Assembly: GCF_958298935.1 (NCBI RefSeq)
Contig: NC_084927.1
Coordinates: 37,514,501 to 37,578,500, forward strand
From: Phragmites australis
Taxonomy: Eukaryota; Streptophyta; Magnoliopsida; Poales; Poaceae
Length of the DNA stretch: 64,000 nt
Reading direction: 5' to 3'
Each line of letters opens with the position of its first letter. Positions within the stretch are counted from its first letter, which is position 1. Below the pieces are notes generated by a model that saw only the letters and a list, made by a program, of their open reading frames with translations, searched no databases and had not been told where the DNA came from. Positions 36,080 to 46,803 of the stretch are shown piece after piece. Position numbers and translations under genes: made by a program.

Positions 36080-37680
36080 GCTTGTGACCTGGCTCTGTGA
36101 CAAAGCCTGATCAATTCAATCAGACGTAAAAATATATATTCTCTTAGTCATAGGAGCATGAAATAAGATACCCCATCAGCTGGTACAATTATGTTATGGT
36201 ATCATCTAATAATGCACCAAACAGATGAGTGCACTAATGTGCTTGACCTACCGCCATCAGGACAGTTTCCACTAAGCAACCACTATTTGCAGAGCTCAAA
36301 CAGTACAGATTTAATTTAAACACCAGATCAGTGGTATTGTAAATCATGATTTCTCATAATGATTTCCCATCCACTAGCTCCCCGACAAACCAAAGTAATT
36401 AGTGCTTATTAGGTCCCTCCCCCCCCCCCCCCCCCCAGAATACACTTATTGGGTCCTCTCTTTTAGAAAGCTGGCCCAGGTACAAAAATGTTCGTCCTAC
36501 CAATAAACACAACAAATACTAATCTGCAGTAAACCGTCCTCCATAAAAAGTTTTTTCCCTCAGAGAATAATATTGATGCAAACAAAGCGTCCACTACAAC
36601 CAGAAAAAGGAAGCTACTAATGAATGAATGGACCTGATGCAGTCTTATGCTTCACAAACAGACAGCAGCTAGGATCTAAAAAATCTGCAGGTTTCCAACC
36701 GTTTACGATCCCATTTACGCAATGCAACGAGCAAAGGTGACAAGTTTATTGCAAGATTAATCACGAGAGAACGATCTGTTATTCTGCATTGGACACATGC
36801 TTTCAAGCTAAACTACAGGTATGTTAAAACAAAAGCTGCGCACAAGTTTGTTCTTTTGTTTTTGGAACAGACCTTTCTTGACACATTGCAACCAATGAGA
36901 ATTCAGAAAAGAGGAGACAAGAAATGGGGCAGATCTTCGAGATACCTTCCCGCAGCCTTTTGCTCCCACCAGTTCCCTCAAGGTAGATAGAAACGTGAGT
37001 TTTGTCCAACTCCCAGTATGCAGCAGTCTTCTTGTTTTCCAAACCTGAAGAAGTAGGCCCAGAAGTTAGCCAACCAACCTTTTTACCAGCAACAAACACA
37101 CAAAAAAAATTGGAAAATAAACTGAGAGTCTGCCGCGCAGCAAATAAATCTGCAATAAACCGAATGGACTGGGGTATACGTATCAGAAAGAAAGGTTTGG
37201 ATTTTGAGGTTTCACAGCAATGGCAAGATTACGCAGAACGAAACGAACAAACCCATCCAAGCAATCAATGGCTTCCTTACCAGCAGGGCAGCCAAGGAAG
37301 AAGTCAATCCAAGTCCGGATGGATCTCCACTGCACGCAAATCCAGAGGCTGCCGCGGAAGGATGCCTGGGTTAGCCGTCAGCACGGAGGCGTGCTCGGCG
37401 CCGAGCGGTGGGCAGCCTACACGGGTTGGGGAAGGAACGAGTGCTTCTTCTTCCACCCCTCCCCGATCCAATGGCGCAATTTTATTGATGGATTCGAGAG
37501 GAGCAGAGCAGCAGAGGAGGTGGGAGCTGGAAGAGACGAAGAGTGGTAAGCGGCGGGGGGAAGGACCGAAGGAAGCGGTTTGGTTTAGCTCACGAGGCGT
37601 CGCGCTTTCGCCCCGGTCCCACGCAGCGGCAAAGCCCGTGCAGACCAGGTCCATGGACCGAGCCAAACAGCGGCGTCTCG
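36080..37680 (-). promoter_or_regulatory. Probable 5' leader, leader intron and promoter of the tail-anchored protein gene
   Basis: An acceptor (CACAG) lies eight bases upstream of the ATG codon on the minus strand, so at least one 5' exon must lie further upstream. A GC-rich island at about 37290-37670 is the best candidate for the leader exon and promoter. Open frames on both strands there have no recognisable domain. A poly-C tract lies at 36418-36436. Confidence 0.4.
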
Positions 37681-37686
37681 TCGTAG

Positions 37687-38430
37687 TATTTTTTAAATAA
37701 TATTATTTTAATAAATAATTGCAAAAATAGAAACCAAAAAAATAAATAACAGTAATAATAACTAGTCAGCACTCCATTTGCTTACTAGACTTGGAAGAGC
37801 ACCTTTTGGCGCTTGGGTGGTCGATATTTCCACCTTTTTGCTTGTCGTAGCACTTTTTGGTATTTCCACGGCCGCCAAGAGGCCACATAGTATGTACTCA
37901 ACTACAACTAAGTATGGTGTATTTTTTCATTTTATTTATGAATATGTCTGTCGGGTTTCTATTCTAAATTTTATACGTATTAAGTATTCTAAGTTCTTGA
38001 ATAAAAAATATAACTCTTTACGTGTAGTTCTCAAAACTGTTAACTGATATATCAAAGTTAAAACTTCAAAAAGATGATTAAATAAAGCATGTATGTCACT
38101 AGTTGGTTGGCCGACATGCATCTCAGTAGATGATTAGCCGACAAGCCTATCGGGCTCTTAGAGGAGCGCGGATAATGTATATGGGTGTCGAGTCTAGAGA
38201 CAAAAGGAGAGGCAACCGGTTGACACACCCAGAGCAAACTGTCATCGTCGACAAGCGGCGTTCCTGCCTTTACACTGCTCTTACATCAACTACTTGGTTA
38301 CTTGTGTACTGTTACCACCCTAGTCAGCATTTCAACTGCCGATTGAACGTTATTTCTGCAATTTTCCTATTTCAGATCTATTTGTGCAATTTTCCATTAA
38401 AATATTATTGTTTTAAAAAAATCTCGTATC
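37687..38430. mobile_element. Inverted-repeat element of about 745 bp, possibly Mutator-like
   Basis: AT-rich termini about 45 bases long, TTTTTTAAATAATATTATTT at the left and a matching AAAACAATAATATTTTAAT on the opposite strand at the right, form long inverted repeats continuing into AATTGCA(A/C)AAATAGA. The flanks TCTCGTCGT and TCTCGTATC share six leading bases, which could be a decayed 9-bp duplication. The interior (37770-38330) is non-coding as far as I can tell. Confidence 0.45.
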
Positions 38431-39589
38431 GCGCAGTCGTGCTTAAGGGTCCATGGGCAGGGCGCAGTACCCAAGCGGATGTGAGGGCAGCACCTGCAGG
38501 CGGGGTCGGTACGGGCGCGGCAACCGAGGTGGTCAGTGAGAGGGGAGAGTGGCGGTTTTGGCTGTGTGCGTGTCCTCTGCGGGGAGACTCCCGGGCCCGC
38601 TCCAGTCCTGCGCGCTACTGGCACACGGCCTTGCCGCAGCGAATAGCAACGGCCAAGAAACACGAGCGAGCGAGAGAGAAATTTTGGTCGTCTTCGGCGG
38701 CGTTGGCGGCACGCGACCGAACCGAGAAACGGTTGAGTAGTTCGGCTGGGAAAAAGCTGCTTTGGCTCACGGGAAACGGCCGTTTTTGACGACAAGTTTG
38801 TGCGGTTTGACGTGAGCCGACCATCCGATCGGAATCTTTGCCGTCGAGGTCGATCGCCTCTGTGGCTCTGTCATGTGCCAGATCGAAGTTCGACGAAGCG
38901 CTCGGAAAGCATTGCGATTGTGCCTGCATGCTCAGCTAGCTGCTAGCGGTTAGCTCGGCCGACCGACCACGCCCGCAACCATACGTGGCAGCAGTACAGA
39001 GACTCACGTAGCTCTTCAGGAGCTTTTGCAGGCAGCTGGCACGGGGGACGACGCACCGACGACGAACAGCACTCTTTTGGTCGCATGCATCATGCATGGT
39101 GTGATGTGGCCGACGTTCAGATGACACGATAGAAAGCTGGCGAGAAAGGCGCCTCGGACGGATCTCGCATGTACATCACGGCGCAGCGTCGCTCAATCAC
39201 GGGCACGAGATGCCGAGCTCTGCGCCCCACCAACCGGCCCCGACCCACCTGCCCTACGGCCCTCCTCCATCCTCCCCTCCTTCGTGCCGCTCCGCCGGCC
39301 GTGTCCGTGAGCACTCTGCCATTAGATGGCAATCTTTGGCATGTAGTAGCTGTTTGGATCTCAGGCGTCCAAGGAGGAAGAACGCCGAACGAGGATCATG
39401 AACCACGTTTACGCTCATCAGTGGATCAGTTCGTGCAATTTTTATTGGTGCTCACATACATGCCGTTTGTACGTGACCGTGTAGTGGTTAGCAGTGCCAA
39501 CCTTGGAGTTTGGAAGCTTGTGTGCGTGCTGTCCCCTTGATTCTAAAATCTTTGTAGAGAACAAACCGACCGAGGTGTAGTCGTGTTTG
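38430..39589. other. GC-rich intergenic DNA
   Basis: Several overlapping open frames exist on both strands between 38400 and 39540, but their composition follows the GC content and none shows a domain. No element ends were found. Confidence 0.35.
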
Positions 39590-40228
39590 TAAGATCATCC
39601 TCAACCATATTCTTTTTATTTTGTTCCCTTTTCGATTCCCTTCCCTGTTCCCATTAGGGATGTCAACGGGGTCCTGATTCCCGTTCCTCGACAGGGAATT
39701 CCTCTATTAAGGGATGGGGATGAGACCAATTTTCTCCCTGCGGGGGTTTAATGAGGGAAAATTCTCCCTCGTCGGGTATGGCGGGGGCGAGGACGGTTTC
39801 CTGTCCCTCGTCCCTGTTTCCCCGCGGGGATAATTCCTCGAAATATTTAAACTCTCCATGGCCCATATATGCAAGAAACGGCTCAACTAAAATCCAACTC
39901 ACCAAAGTCCGTCAGCCAGCAGGCCCTTCATCGGGTATATTTCCCCGCGCGGGGACGTGGATCGGAGAATTTTCTCCCCCGCGAGCGGGGACGGGGACGG
40001 GGACGAGGAAAATTTCCTCCAATCGGGACGGGGATGGTTACCCATTCCCCGCGGGGAATTTTCCCGTTGACATCCCTAGTTCCAATTCTCTTTATTTTCT
40101 CTCATCTCCAACAGCTTCACTTCGAGAGGAATCGCGAAGCGAAAGGAGAGAGAATCCCGTCCTGAAAGGAATAACTCTGAGAATTCCGTGATAAAAAAAA
40201 TCGTAAAAGAAAATCGTTGGAGCACTTA
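39590..40228. mobile_element. Tourist-like MITE copy 3, interrupted by a hAT MITE
   Basis: The element begins after TAA (39590-39592) with GATCATCCTCAACC and ends near 40225, followed by TTA. It aligns with copies 1 and 2 on both sides of a nested insertion (39655-40078); the shared right half includes CTCATCTCCAACAG and CTTCGAGAGGAATCGCGAAG. The right end is somewhat shorter than in copy 2. Confidence 0.7.
39647..40086. mobile_element. Non-autonomous hAT element, 424 bp, nested in MITE copy 3
   Basis: The element spans 39655-40078. Inverted ends are TAGGGATGTCAACGGGG and TAGGGATGTCAACGGGA. The flanks GTTCCCAT and GTTCCAAT match at seven of eight bases, a hAT target duplication. The interior is rich in GGGGA and TCCCC motifs, typical of hAT subterminal repeats, with no transposase. 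Confidence 0.85.
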
Positions 40229-41768
40229 CGGGAATCTCAAGCACCGTGCTCAGATCGGCCAGACCGGGTCCTCTGCCTTGCCATCTTATCTCTTGCAGTA
40301 CGTGTCTGGTGTCTGGATGCACGCAGGCAGCACGGTCGAGCAGCATTACGCGTTTCTTTCAACTTGCCGAAATCCAGCTGCTCTGTCGGCGCGTGAAGCT
40401 GAACACAGATCACAACAACTTTGTGTGGTCCGTTTAATGTGAATTAGATTGTAAAGCTCCATAACCATATGTATGAACTCTGCTTGGCTCCTTACGGCAT
40501 TGTTCGGATCGGGGCGATTCAGACCAAGCTCATGGTTTAGTTCGAATAAAAAAAAGAGCTCCGAACAGTTTTATCTTGTTTTTTCCAATTAAAAATTCAC
40601 AGAGCGGACCTGCTAAGTGGGACCTAATTTGATTCCGGCTGATTGAATTACCGAGTACTCCACTCACGGGCTGGCGCCATTTTGGCCTAGAAATTTCGGC
40701 TGGTTAGTGAGGCCAGGCAGCAGAATTCCACTTCCCGGTGTAATCCAGGACCAGCACAGCAGAATGCCTATGTTGGCTTGTTGCAGCCAAGGTCCAAGCT
40801 CCTCTGCCAAGTGCATGTTCTCCTGCGTTCCTTATTTGATTTGCTGGAAAAAAATTCCGATTTGTCCTGCGTTTCGGTGTAGTCCAGGGCCAACACAGCA
40901 GAAATGCAGAATGCCTTTGTTGGCTTGTCGCAGGCAAGGTCCAAACAACTCTGCCAGGTGCATGTTCACCTGCGTTCCTCGTTTGATTTGCTGGCGACGT
41001 CCCTGTGATCACACTTAAAGCTGTGCTAAGTACAAAACATGTGGGTTAATTAGCATTAACCACCGCTGGCCTGCCCGGCCCGTAGTTAATTAAATCTTGA
41101 TCACAGTACCATATACTCCGTACTCGGCAGTTGGCGAGGCTTTAACCTCTTGTGTGATCACAAGCGCCGTTCTCCGTACAGGGGCAGTAAACATTCTTCG
41201 ACCCTTGATGCGTCTTGACAGCAAGTAAACTTTCAAAAGGAAAAGAAAATACTCTTGGCAGCAGTTGGAGTATCCATTTCTATTGCAAAAACATGCTTAC
41301 AATCTAACAAAAGCAAAATATTATGAAATTATTTAGCAAGGGAAATCTGCATATACCAGTTGTACTGAGGAACTGAGCTAGGGAGGGGCATACATAACAG
41401 AAAAATACATAATTCTTCCCAGGTATATTCACGCTAATATAACATAGAGGCGGTGGGTTAAATGATATATAAACGATAAATACTTTATTAATTCTTCCCA
41501 TGTGAATAGACAGATGATATATAAAGTATTTACTGTCATGAACAGTTACTAATTTTGTATTTCTAAAACTATCAAGGTATCATGAGTAACACTAAAGGCA
41601 TCATGATGCTGAAGGTAGTTCTAATAACCGCCGGACAACATCTGCCTAATCTTTTCAGCTAAGAGCTAACCCATCTTGAGTAGGAATCAAGCAATTCTAG
41701 ATAGTGCGGTGAAACATTTGCACACAAGCGCCAACCTTGAGACTGAGAAGAGCAGCACGGGACATTCT
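40229..41768. other. Intergenic DNA with a tandem duplication
   Basis: The only clear structure is the duplication at 40735-40994. The remaining DNA, including 41030-41700, is AT-rich and shows no gene; the last part probably includes the 3' UTR of the chimeric receptor. Confidence 0.4.
40735..40994. repeat. Tandem duplication, about 115-140 bp units
   Basis: A first unit (about 40735-40849) and a second (about 40875-40994) share CAGCACAGCAGAATGCC / CAACACAGCAGAAATGC, GTTGGCTTGT, CTGCCA(A/G)GTGCATGTTC and TGATTTGCTGG. The second has a short internal insertion. Confidence 0.8.
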
Positions 41769-43997
41769 TCAAGGATGAACTTCATTCCCCCCTTTTATTC
41801 TGAGGCTGTTCACTTTCACCGTTGTCAAGACACACAGCGTATCAAAGAGCCTATCAATCATCTGAATATACGCAGCTCTCCAAGTCCTCGCAAAAAACAG
41901 TGTACTCAAGAACATCAGAAGCCCAGAAGCAAATCCTACTTCCACCATGATGTACATGACCTGCTTTGCAGTATCTGTGTCATGACGTTGTTCATTAATT
42001 GATAGCAACACCTCATAGCAGGAGGAATTCCGAAGAAGGCAGAGGGCAGAATTCCCCACAAAATCGTCATTTGAAAAAGTGGAGAATTGACCTCCTGTGG
42101 GGATATCACCAGCCAAATTGTTGTACGACACATCAAACTTGGAGAGAAAATTCAGCTTTGTTAGTGATGATGGTATGCTCCCATTGAGATCATTGTCGGC
42201 CAAATTCAGCACTTCCAAGCTACACATGCCTGACAACTCATGAGGAATTGGCCCAGAGAAGCTGTTCCAGCTTAAGTCCAGCACAAGAAGCTTCACAAGA
42301 TGACCAAATCCCGGCAAGACTGGCCCAACCAACAAGTTGCTAGAGAGGATCAGCGACGGTGGGAAGCTGCTGACTTGGTTGTACTGCAAGACTTTGCCAG
42401 TTAAATTCTTCTTGATGAATAGTGGGAGGTCCTCTGTTGACGACTGCTCACTTGAGCCATTAATTGAAATAAGGCTCCTCATCTGAGTAAAGCTTTCGGG
42501 GAGCTCCCCGCTGAAAGAATTGTTTGACAGGTCAATGTAGAAAAGATTGTTCAGACTCCCTAACCATGGCGGGATATTCCCATTTAACTTGTTCCATGAA
42601 ATGTCCAGCACACTGAGGCTCTCCAAGTTCCGCAGCCAAGGCGGAATTATGCCTGAGAGTAAACAGTTTGCCAGGACAAGCACCTGCATGCTCCTGAACC
42701 CATTGATACCATCCACTGGCATTGTCTCACCACCACGGAAATTCCTGGTGAGCACCAAACTCATCAGGTTGGGCAGGTGCTGCAAGACTTGCAATGCCGA
42801 CGACAGGTTGGTGAAGCCATTCCCTGTCAGTGAGAGGTATGACAGGGATCTCAAATCCTTGAAGCCCTCTGGAATCTCCCCCACAAGTTTGTTCCTTGCA
42901 AGGTTCAGCATCCTCAACTCGGTGCAATCCGTGATGCCAGGAGGTATAGCACCACTCAGATTGTTGGTTCCAGCATCAAAAGTGTTCAGCCTTGGCAGCA
43001 AGTTGAAGTCAATAGCAATCTCACCAGACAGCGAGTTGTTCCTTAGGCTGATTACCCTCAGCATTGGGCACCTCGACAGGGAAGCAGGCAATTCGCCACT
43101 GAACCCGTTGGAGGCCAAGTTTATGGACTCCAGCCTCCTCATACCTCCAAACACATCAGGGATGGAGCCGGTGAACCAGTTACAGGACAGGTCAAGCTGC
43201 ACAAGCTGAGAGAGGTTACCAAGGGAATTGCCGAGGTTACCGGATAGCTGATTTTCCTGTAAGCTCAGCCTCCTCAATTTCTGCATCGTGTAAAGGTCGT
43301 CGGGGATGCTCCCAGTCAAGCCATTGGCATCGAGAGAGAGGTCGGCGAGAGCCTTGCACAGGCTAAAGCCGCCGGGGACCTCACCGGAGAACGCATTCCC
43401 CGAGAACCGCAGAACCTCGACCGGCGCAACACAGAGCGCGGTTGCGTTGATGCCACCGGTGAAGGCGTTGCCGGAGACATCAAGAATCGTCAGGTTCACC
43501 GCGCCGGGGAAAGCAGGGTGCAACCCGTTGAAGGCATTGAAGGATATGTTGACCACCTCGATGGCCGGGAAGCCGAAGTCGCTCGCTGGGAACGGGCCGG
43601 AGAGCCCGTTCGCGCTCAGATCGAGCACCCGCAGCCTCGCGAGCCGGCCGAGCTCCGCCGGCGCCGGGCCACGAAGCGAGTTCCGGGAGAGGTTTAGCGT
43701 CGCGAGGCCATCGAGGGAGGAGACCGAGGAGGAGATGCCGCCATGGAGGCTCTTGTTGGAGAGATCCAACCCGACCACCCTGCCAAGATCGCAGGTGACG
43801 CCGGTCCAGGAACAGCAGGCGGCGGCGTCGGCACCCCATCCCACAAGCCCGGCGCCCTTCCTGTCCAAGGCATTGGAGAAAGCAAGGAGGGCCTTCAGGT
43901 CAGTGGGGTGGCACGTCTGGTTCAGGGATTGGGCGCCATGGACGTGGAGCAGAACGGATATGAGCAAGAAGTGGAACAACCAGCAGCAGTCTCCCAT
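41769..43997 (-). CDS. Chimeric LRR receptor-like protein: PSKR ectodomain with RLP-type anchor and no kinase
   Basis: The protein has 742 residues in one exon. Residues 1 to about 660 are nearly identical to the PSKR1-like receptor at 7.4-10.5 kb: the same signal peptide (MGDCCWLFHF), the same cysteine pair, LRRs and island (ISINGSSEQSSTEDLPLFIK). Similarity stops within a codon or two after GNSALCLLRNSSC. The remaining 82 residues contain a membrane helix (VEVGFASGLLMFLSTLFF) followed by RTWRAAYIQMIDRLFD, the basic Trp-Arg..Tyr..Asp tail typical of plant LRR receptor-like proteins. There is no kinase. The reading frame is fully open, so the product may be a membrane-anchored decoy or co-receptor; that role is inference. 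The start is chosen for the signal peptide. The 5' flank was duplicated with it. Confidence 0.85.
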   Translation of the reverse strand: MGDCCWLFHFLLISVLLHVHGAQSLNQTCHPTDLKALLAFSNALDRKGAGLVGWGADAAACCSWTGVTCDLGRVVGLDLSNKSLHGGISSSVSSLDGLATLNLSRNSLRGPAPAELGRLARLRVLDLSANGLSGPFPASDFGFPAIEVVNISFNAFNGLHPAFPGAVNLTILDVSGNAFTGGINATALCVAPVEVLRFSGNAFSGEVPGGFSLCKALADLSLDANGLTGSIPDDLYTMQKLRRLSLQENQLSGNLGNSLGNLSQLVQLDLSCNWFTGSIPDVFGGMRRLESINLASNGFSGELPASLSRCPMLRVISLRNNSLSGEIAIDFNLLPRLNTFDAGTNNLSGAIPPGITDCTELRMLNLARNKLVGEIPEGFKDLRSLSYLSLTGNGFTNLSSALQVLQHLPNLMSLVLTRNFRGGETMPVDGINGFRSMQVLVLANCLLSGIIPPWLRNLESLSVLDISWNKLNGNIPPWLGSLNNLFYIDLSNNSFSGELPESFTQMRSLISINGSSEQSSTEDLPLFIKKNLTGKVLQYNQVSSFPPSLILSSNLLVGPVLPGFGHLVKLLVLDLSWNSFSGPIPHELSGMCSLEVLNLADNDLNGSIPSSLTKLNFLSKFDVSYNNLAGDIPTGGQFSTFSNDDFVGNSALCLLRNSSCYEVLLSINEQRHDTDTAKQVMYIMVEVGFASGLLMFLSTLFFARTWRAAYIQMIDRLFDTLCVLTTVKVNSLRIKGGNEVHP

Positions 43998-44670
43998 CTC
44001 CGGCGGGAGGTGGCGGCGGGATCGGGAAAGGGGTCTCTTTTCCAGCAGGGCATGAAAAACTGCAAGGTCCCGACGAGGAATTCTTGCCAAAACTCACACC
44101 ACCTTGCGAAGTTGCATGAAGAACACGCATGCTCAGCACTGATCACAAAGAGAAATTGTTGCAAGAACAAAAGAAGCAAGACCTCTCTCGCGCTGAATCG
44201 CTAGATTTTGGGACGCAGAAGTGCAGAACGAGACGAGGACATCAGAGGAGCTAGAGGGGGAAAGTCAGAAGAAGAAAGAGACGGGTCGGTTTTGACTCCA
44301 ATGCGCTCAGCGGTGCGGGCTGGATTTGTTTATCGGAATCGGATCTCTGACTTCACCCAGTCAGGTGACTTCGAACCTCTGTAGACCGTTGGATCATGGA
44401 TGGATGGATCAGATGTACTGCTACAGTGTAACAGAAACAGTAATGTGTACAGCAAATTAACGGAAATGTTGCTACAGTATTTGTTCACTCGTGACTTCAT
44501 CCCCTGAAGTCAGGGGATCCGGATCCTTGTTTATCACCCTTTCTCTCCCTCTGCTTGCCTTTCTTTATTCAGAGATTCATTTCCATTTTATTTTCTTTCC
44601 TTTCTCTCTCCTCATACTTTCTCGTGTCCTCTCCCTCACTTGGAGCGCACCGGTCTTAGTTGTATTGGAG
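43998..44670 (-). promoter_or_regulatory. Duplicated PSKR 5' flank carrying a MITE
   Basis: The sequence matches 10457-11025 closely, including the leader around the start codon and the CT-rich stretch (44540-44640). It differs by small indels and a 192-base insertion at 44335-44526. If this flank contains the promoter, the chimeric receptor may have inherited PSKR expression, altered by the insertion. Confidence 0.7.
44326..44535. mobile_element. Mutator-type MITE, 192 bp, with 9-bp target duplication
   Basis: The insertion 44335-44526 is flanked by TTGTTTATC on both sides (44326-44334 and 44527-44535). The ends are GGAATCGGATCTCTGACTTC and, reverse-complemented, GGATCCGGATCCCCTGACTT. The paralogous site near 10884 has a single TTGTTTATC and no insertion, which proves the limits. 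A 9-bp duplication points to the Mutator superfamily. Confidence 0.9.
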
Positions 44671-44699
44671 TGATTAATAAAAAAATCATGCATTATGTG

Positions 44700-45170
44700 A
44701 GAAAATTAATAAATAGATAAATATTAAATGAGAGAGATAAATAACTGAGATAGATGGTACGTACGTAACATATTGCAGAGTTATATTTCCCGTAACATGC
44801 TTGGAACACAGCCAGTCAGGGGTTAAAGGGATTAGAATTCAACACACCTCTGTATTATACAGAGGATTTATAGGTTCCAAAGGAGCTGACCGAGCCCTAG
44901 CAAATTCTAACAACCACGTCTAACTAATCTCCCTAACTGACGCTAACAAACTCTAACAACCACGTTTAACTAATCTCCCTAACTGACGCGCACGAGCAGA
45001 GTACTAGGCGCGAGAATAGCTGGTGAACTGGAAGGCGACAATAGCGCTAACAGAACCAACAACATCGCTAACAAGGCGCACTAGCCACTAGGAAATGCAG
45101 TTCCTGGGACTGAAGGTTCTCTCCAGAAAAGTTTGCCGAGACGGAGACATTTAATGATTTAACACCGGAA
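44700..45170 (-). repeat. LTR-like fragment with a tandem duplication
   Basis: On the minus strand the segment carries CCTATAAATCC, an LTR-like TATA region, and a 44-45-base tandem duplication (about 44905-44990) containing AACTAATCTCCCTAACTGAC twice. The TATA and spacing resemble a short copia-type LTR, but I could not find matching target duplications. Confidence 0.4.
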
Positions 45171-45179
45171 CTGATGGAA

Positions 45180-45605
45180 GACTTGCTCACCTGTATAAAG
45201 GAGAATTGGCCCATTCAACATATTGCTATTAAGATCAAGGAACTCCAATTCTGAAAGATGAATGGGGTCTTAGAAAGGGACTGAAACTTGTAGTGAATTG
45301 TTAGAGAGCTCAAGGTGCTGAGGACGATCCAACTGAGCCAAAGAAACATAGACAGTACCATGTAAACCGTAACCAGAAAGATCCAGTCCTACCATCCTTA
45401 TTACAATTGTTGTTGTAGAAATCATCATGACGCCTGACAAATGACAGCAGTCTAATGATGAAGGCACATGACTCCACCCAGGAACACCACTTTCAAAATG
45501 ATCAGCAGAATCACTGAGGACAGTGTAATCGTTAGTGTTCCATGCGTGATTCCTCAAAGATATTACAGTGGCATGTAGGCATGTAGCAACAGGAAGAAGA
45601 AGCAA
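45180..45605 (-). pseudogene. LRR receptor-like protein head fragment
   Basis: The minus strand encodes LPVATCLHATVIS, then VPSSLDCCHLSGV, VGLDLSGYGLHGTVYVSLAQ and HLELSNNSLQVSVPF, a stop, and in the same frame HLSELEFLDLNSNMLNGPI. The DCC..GV..RMVGLDLSGYGLHG pattern is that of the N-terminal cap and first LRRs of plant RLPs. It is broken and lacks most repeats. It lies upstream, same strand, of the chimeric gene whose tail is also RLP-type, so the two may be the ends of one RLP gene split by the PSKR-derived block. Confidence 0.65.
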
Positions 45606-46803
45606 AAATACCTGAGTAGACCAAACCGGTTGGCAGTTGCCTCAGCTAGTATCCATGTCAACAAAGCCTGATAAAAGGAACAAATTTGAGAAGTGGTCTG
45701 GGAAAGGTGGCACTTACAGAAAACAAATCATATGCATATAGGCTATAGCATGCGGTAAAGTATGTTCCCTGCATAATATTGTACAAAAATCTGTTCATTT
45801 TCTGTAATGCAAGGTGCACCTACCAAAATGGGTCCAAAAGACCAAAAGCGCCCATGTTCACAAAATCCTTGTCAGGACAATTCAAAAGTTCAAATTATGT
45901 TCTTCTTCCCCAGTGAATTGCAATCAAACTGTCGGAGTCAGGTAAGCAGTTCTCGGATCTCAACTGCCCTAATACAGTCTATAGACATAATAACAAGTTT
46001 AATTGATTTCTTTTCGGTTGCTGGTCTTGAAATCAATGGCCATGTTTACATTCAGTATCCACTCTCCTATTCTTAAATATGAGCGAGGCATGTGTCCGAA
46101 ATAGACCTAGCCAAAATGGTTTGCCTTTTTTTTATGAAAACCATTCATTCCTGGTGTTTCCTCAGAGTTGTAATTCTTAATCTTAACTATAGCATGAAGA
46201 GAGCAATGATGGATTTTTGTGATAAGCAAATTAGAGGAAATGTCTTTTTTTCCTATCAAAACCGTCCCTTCCTAGTATTTCCCAGAGTTGCTGTGTTCAT
46301 ATCCTTGTAATGATTCCTTGGTAAAAAGAATGAGCAGAAGCATACTACAGTGTTAAATTAGCAACTTGATGGATCAATGTGGTTAGACTATATGAACTTA
46401 CTAAATTAAAAAAAAGAATCATGTTGTTGTCTAAAATAAGTCAATAAAATCAAAGTCTAAATGCTATGCTTGCACCAACAAAGGAAGGAACGGATCATAC
46501 TTCAGACACCTTACATGATAGGAAGGCTTGACTGGGACAGGCTGTTCTGGAGCCTCACATGATCCTCAATTAAGACTTAAACTTGTCGAGATATGTTCAG
46601 CGATGTCTTGCCCTATAATCTTCAATGTGTATTCAATTAATGTCTTCGACAGAGGCAGCCGCCAATTCTGAAAGATATTTGACCTTTAAAGTCAAGAACT
46701 GCTGGGTAAAACATAAACTCAACAAGCAACATAGAGCATTTAGCTATATCGGTCCTATAAAAATTTAATAGCTAGAAATTATGTTACTGATGACAGAGAG
46801 ACT
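45606..46803. other. Intergenic DNA without a supported gene
   Basis: A degenerate direct repeat is visible around 46126-46175 and 46245-46290 (TTCCT(G/A)GT(G/A)TTTCC and CAGAGTTG). Otherwise nothing recognisable. Confidence 0.35.

Noticed and set aside
37002..37700. 232-codon plus-strand open frame
   Set aside because: Overlaps the likely leader of the minus-strand tail-anchored gene; Ser/Arg/Gln-rich without a domain.
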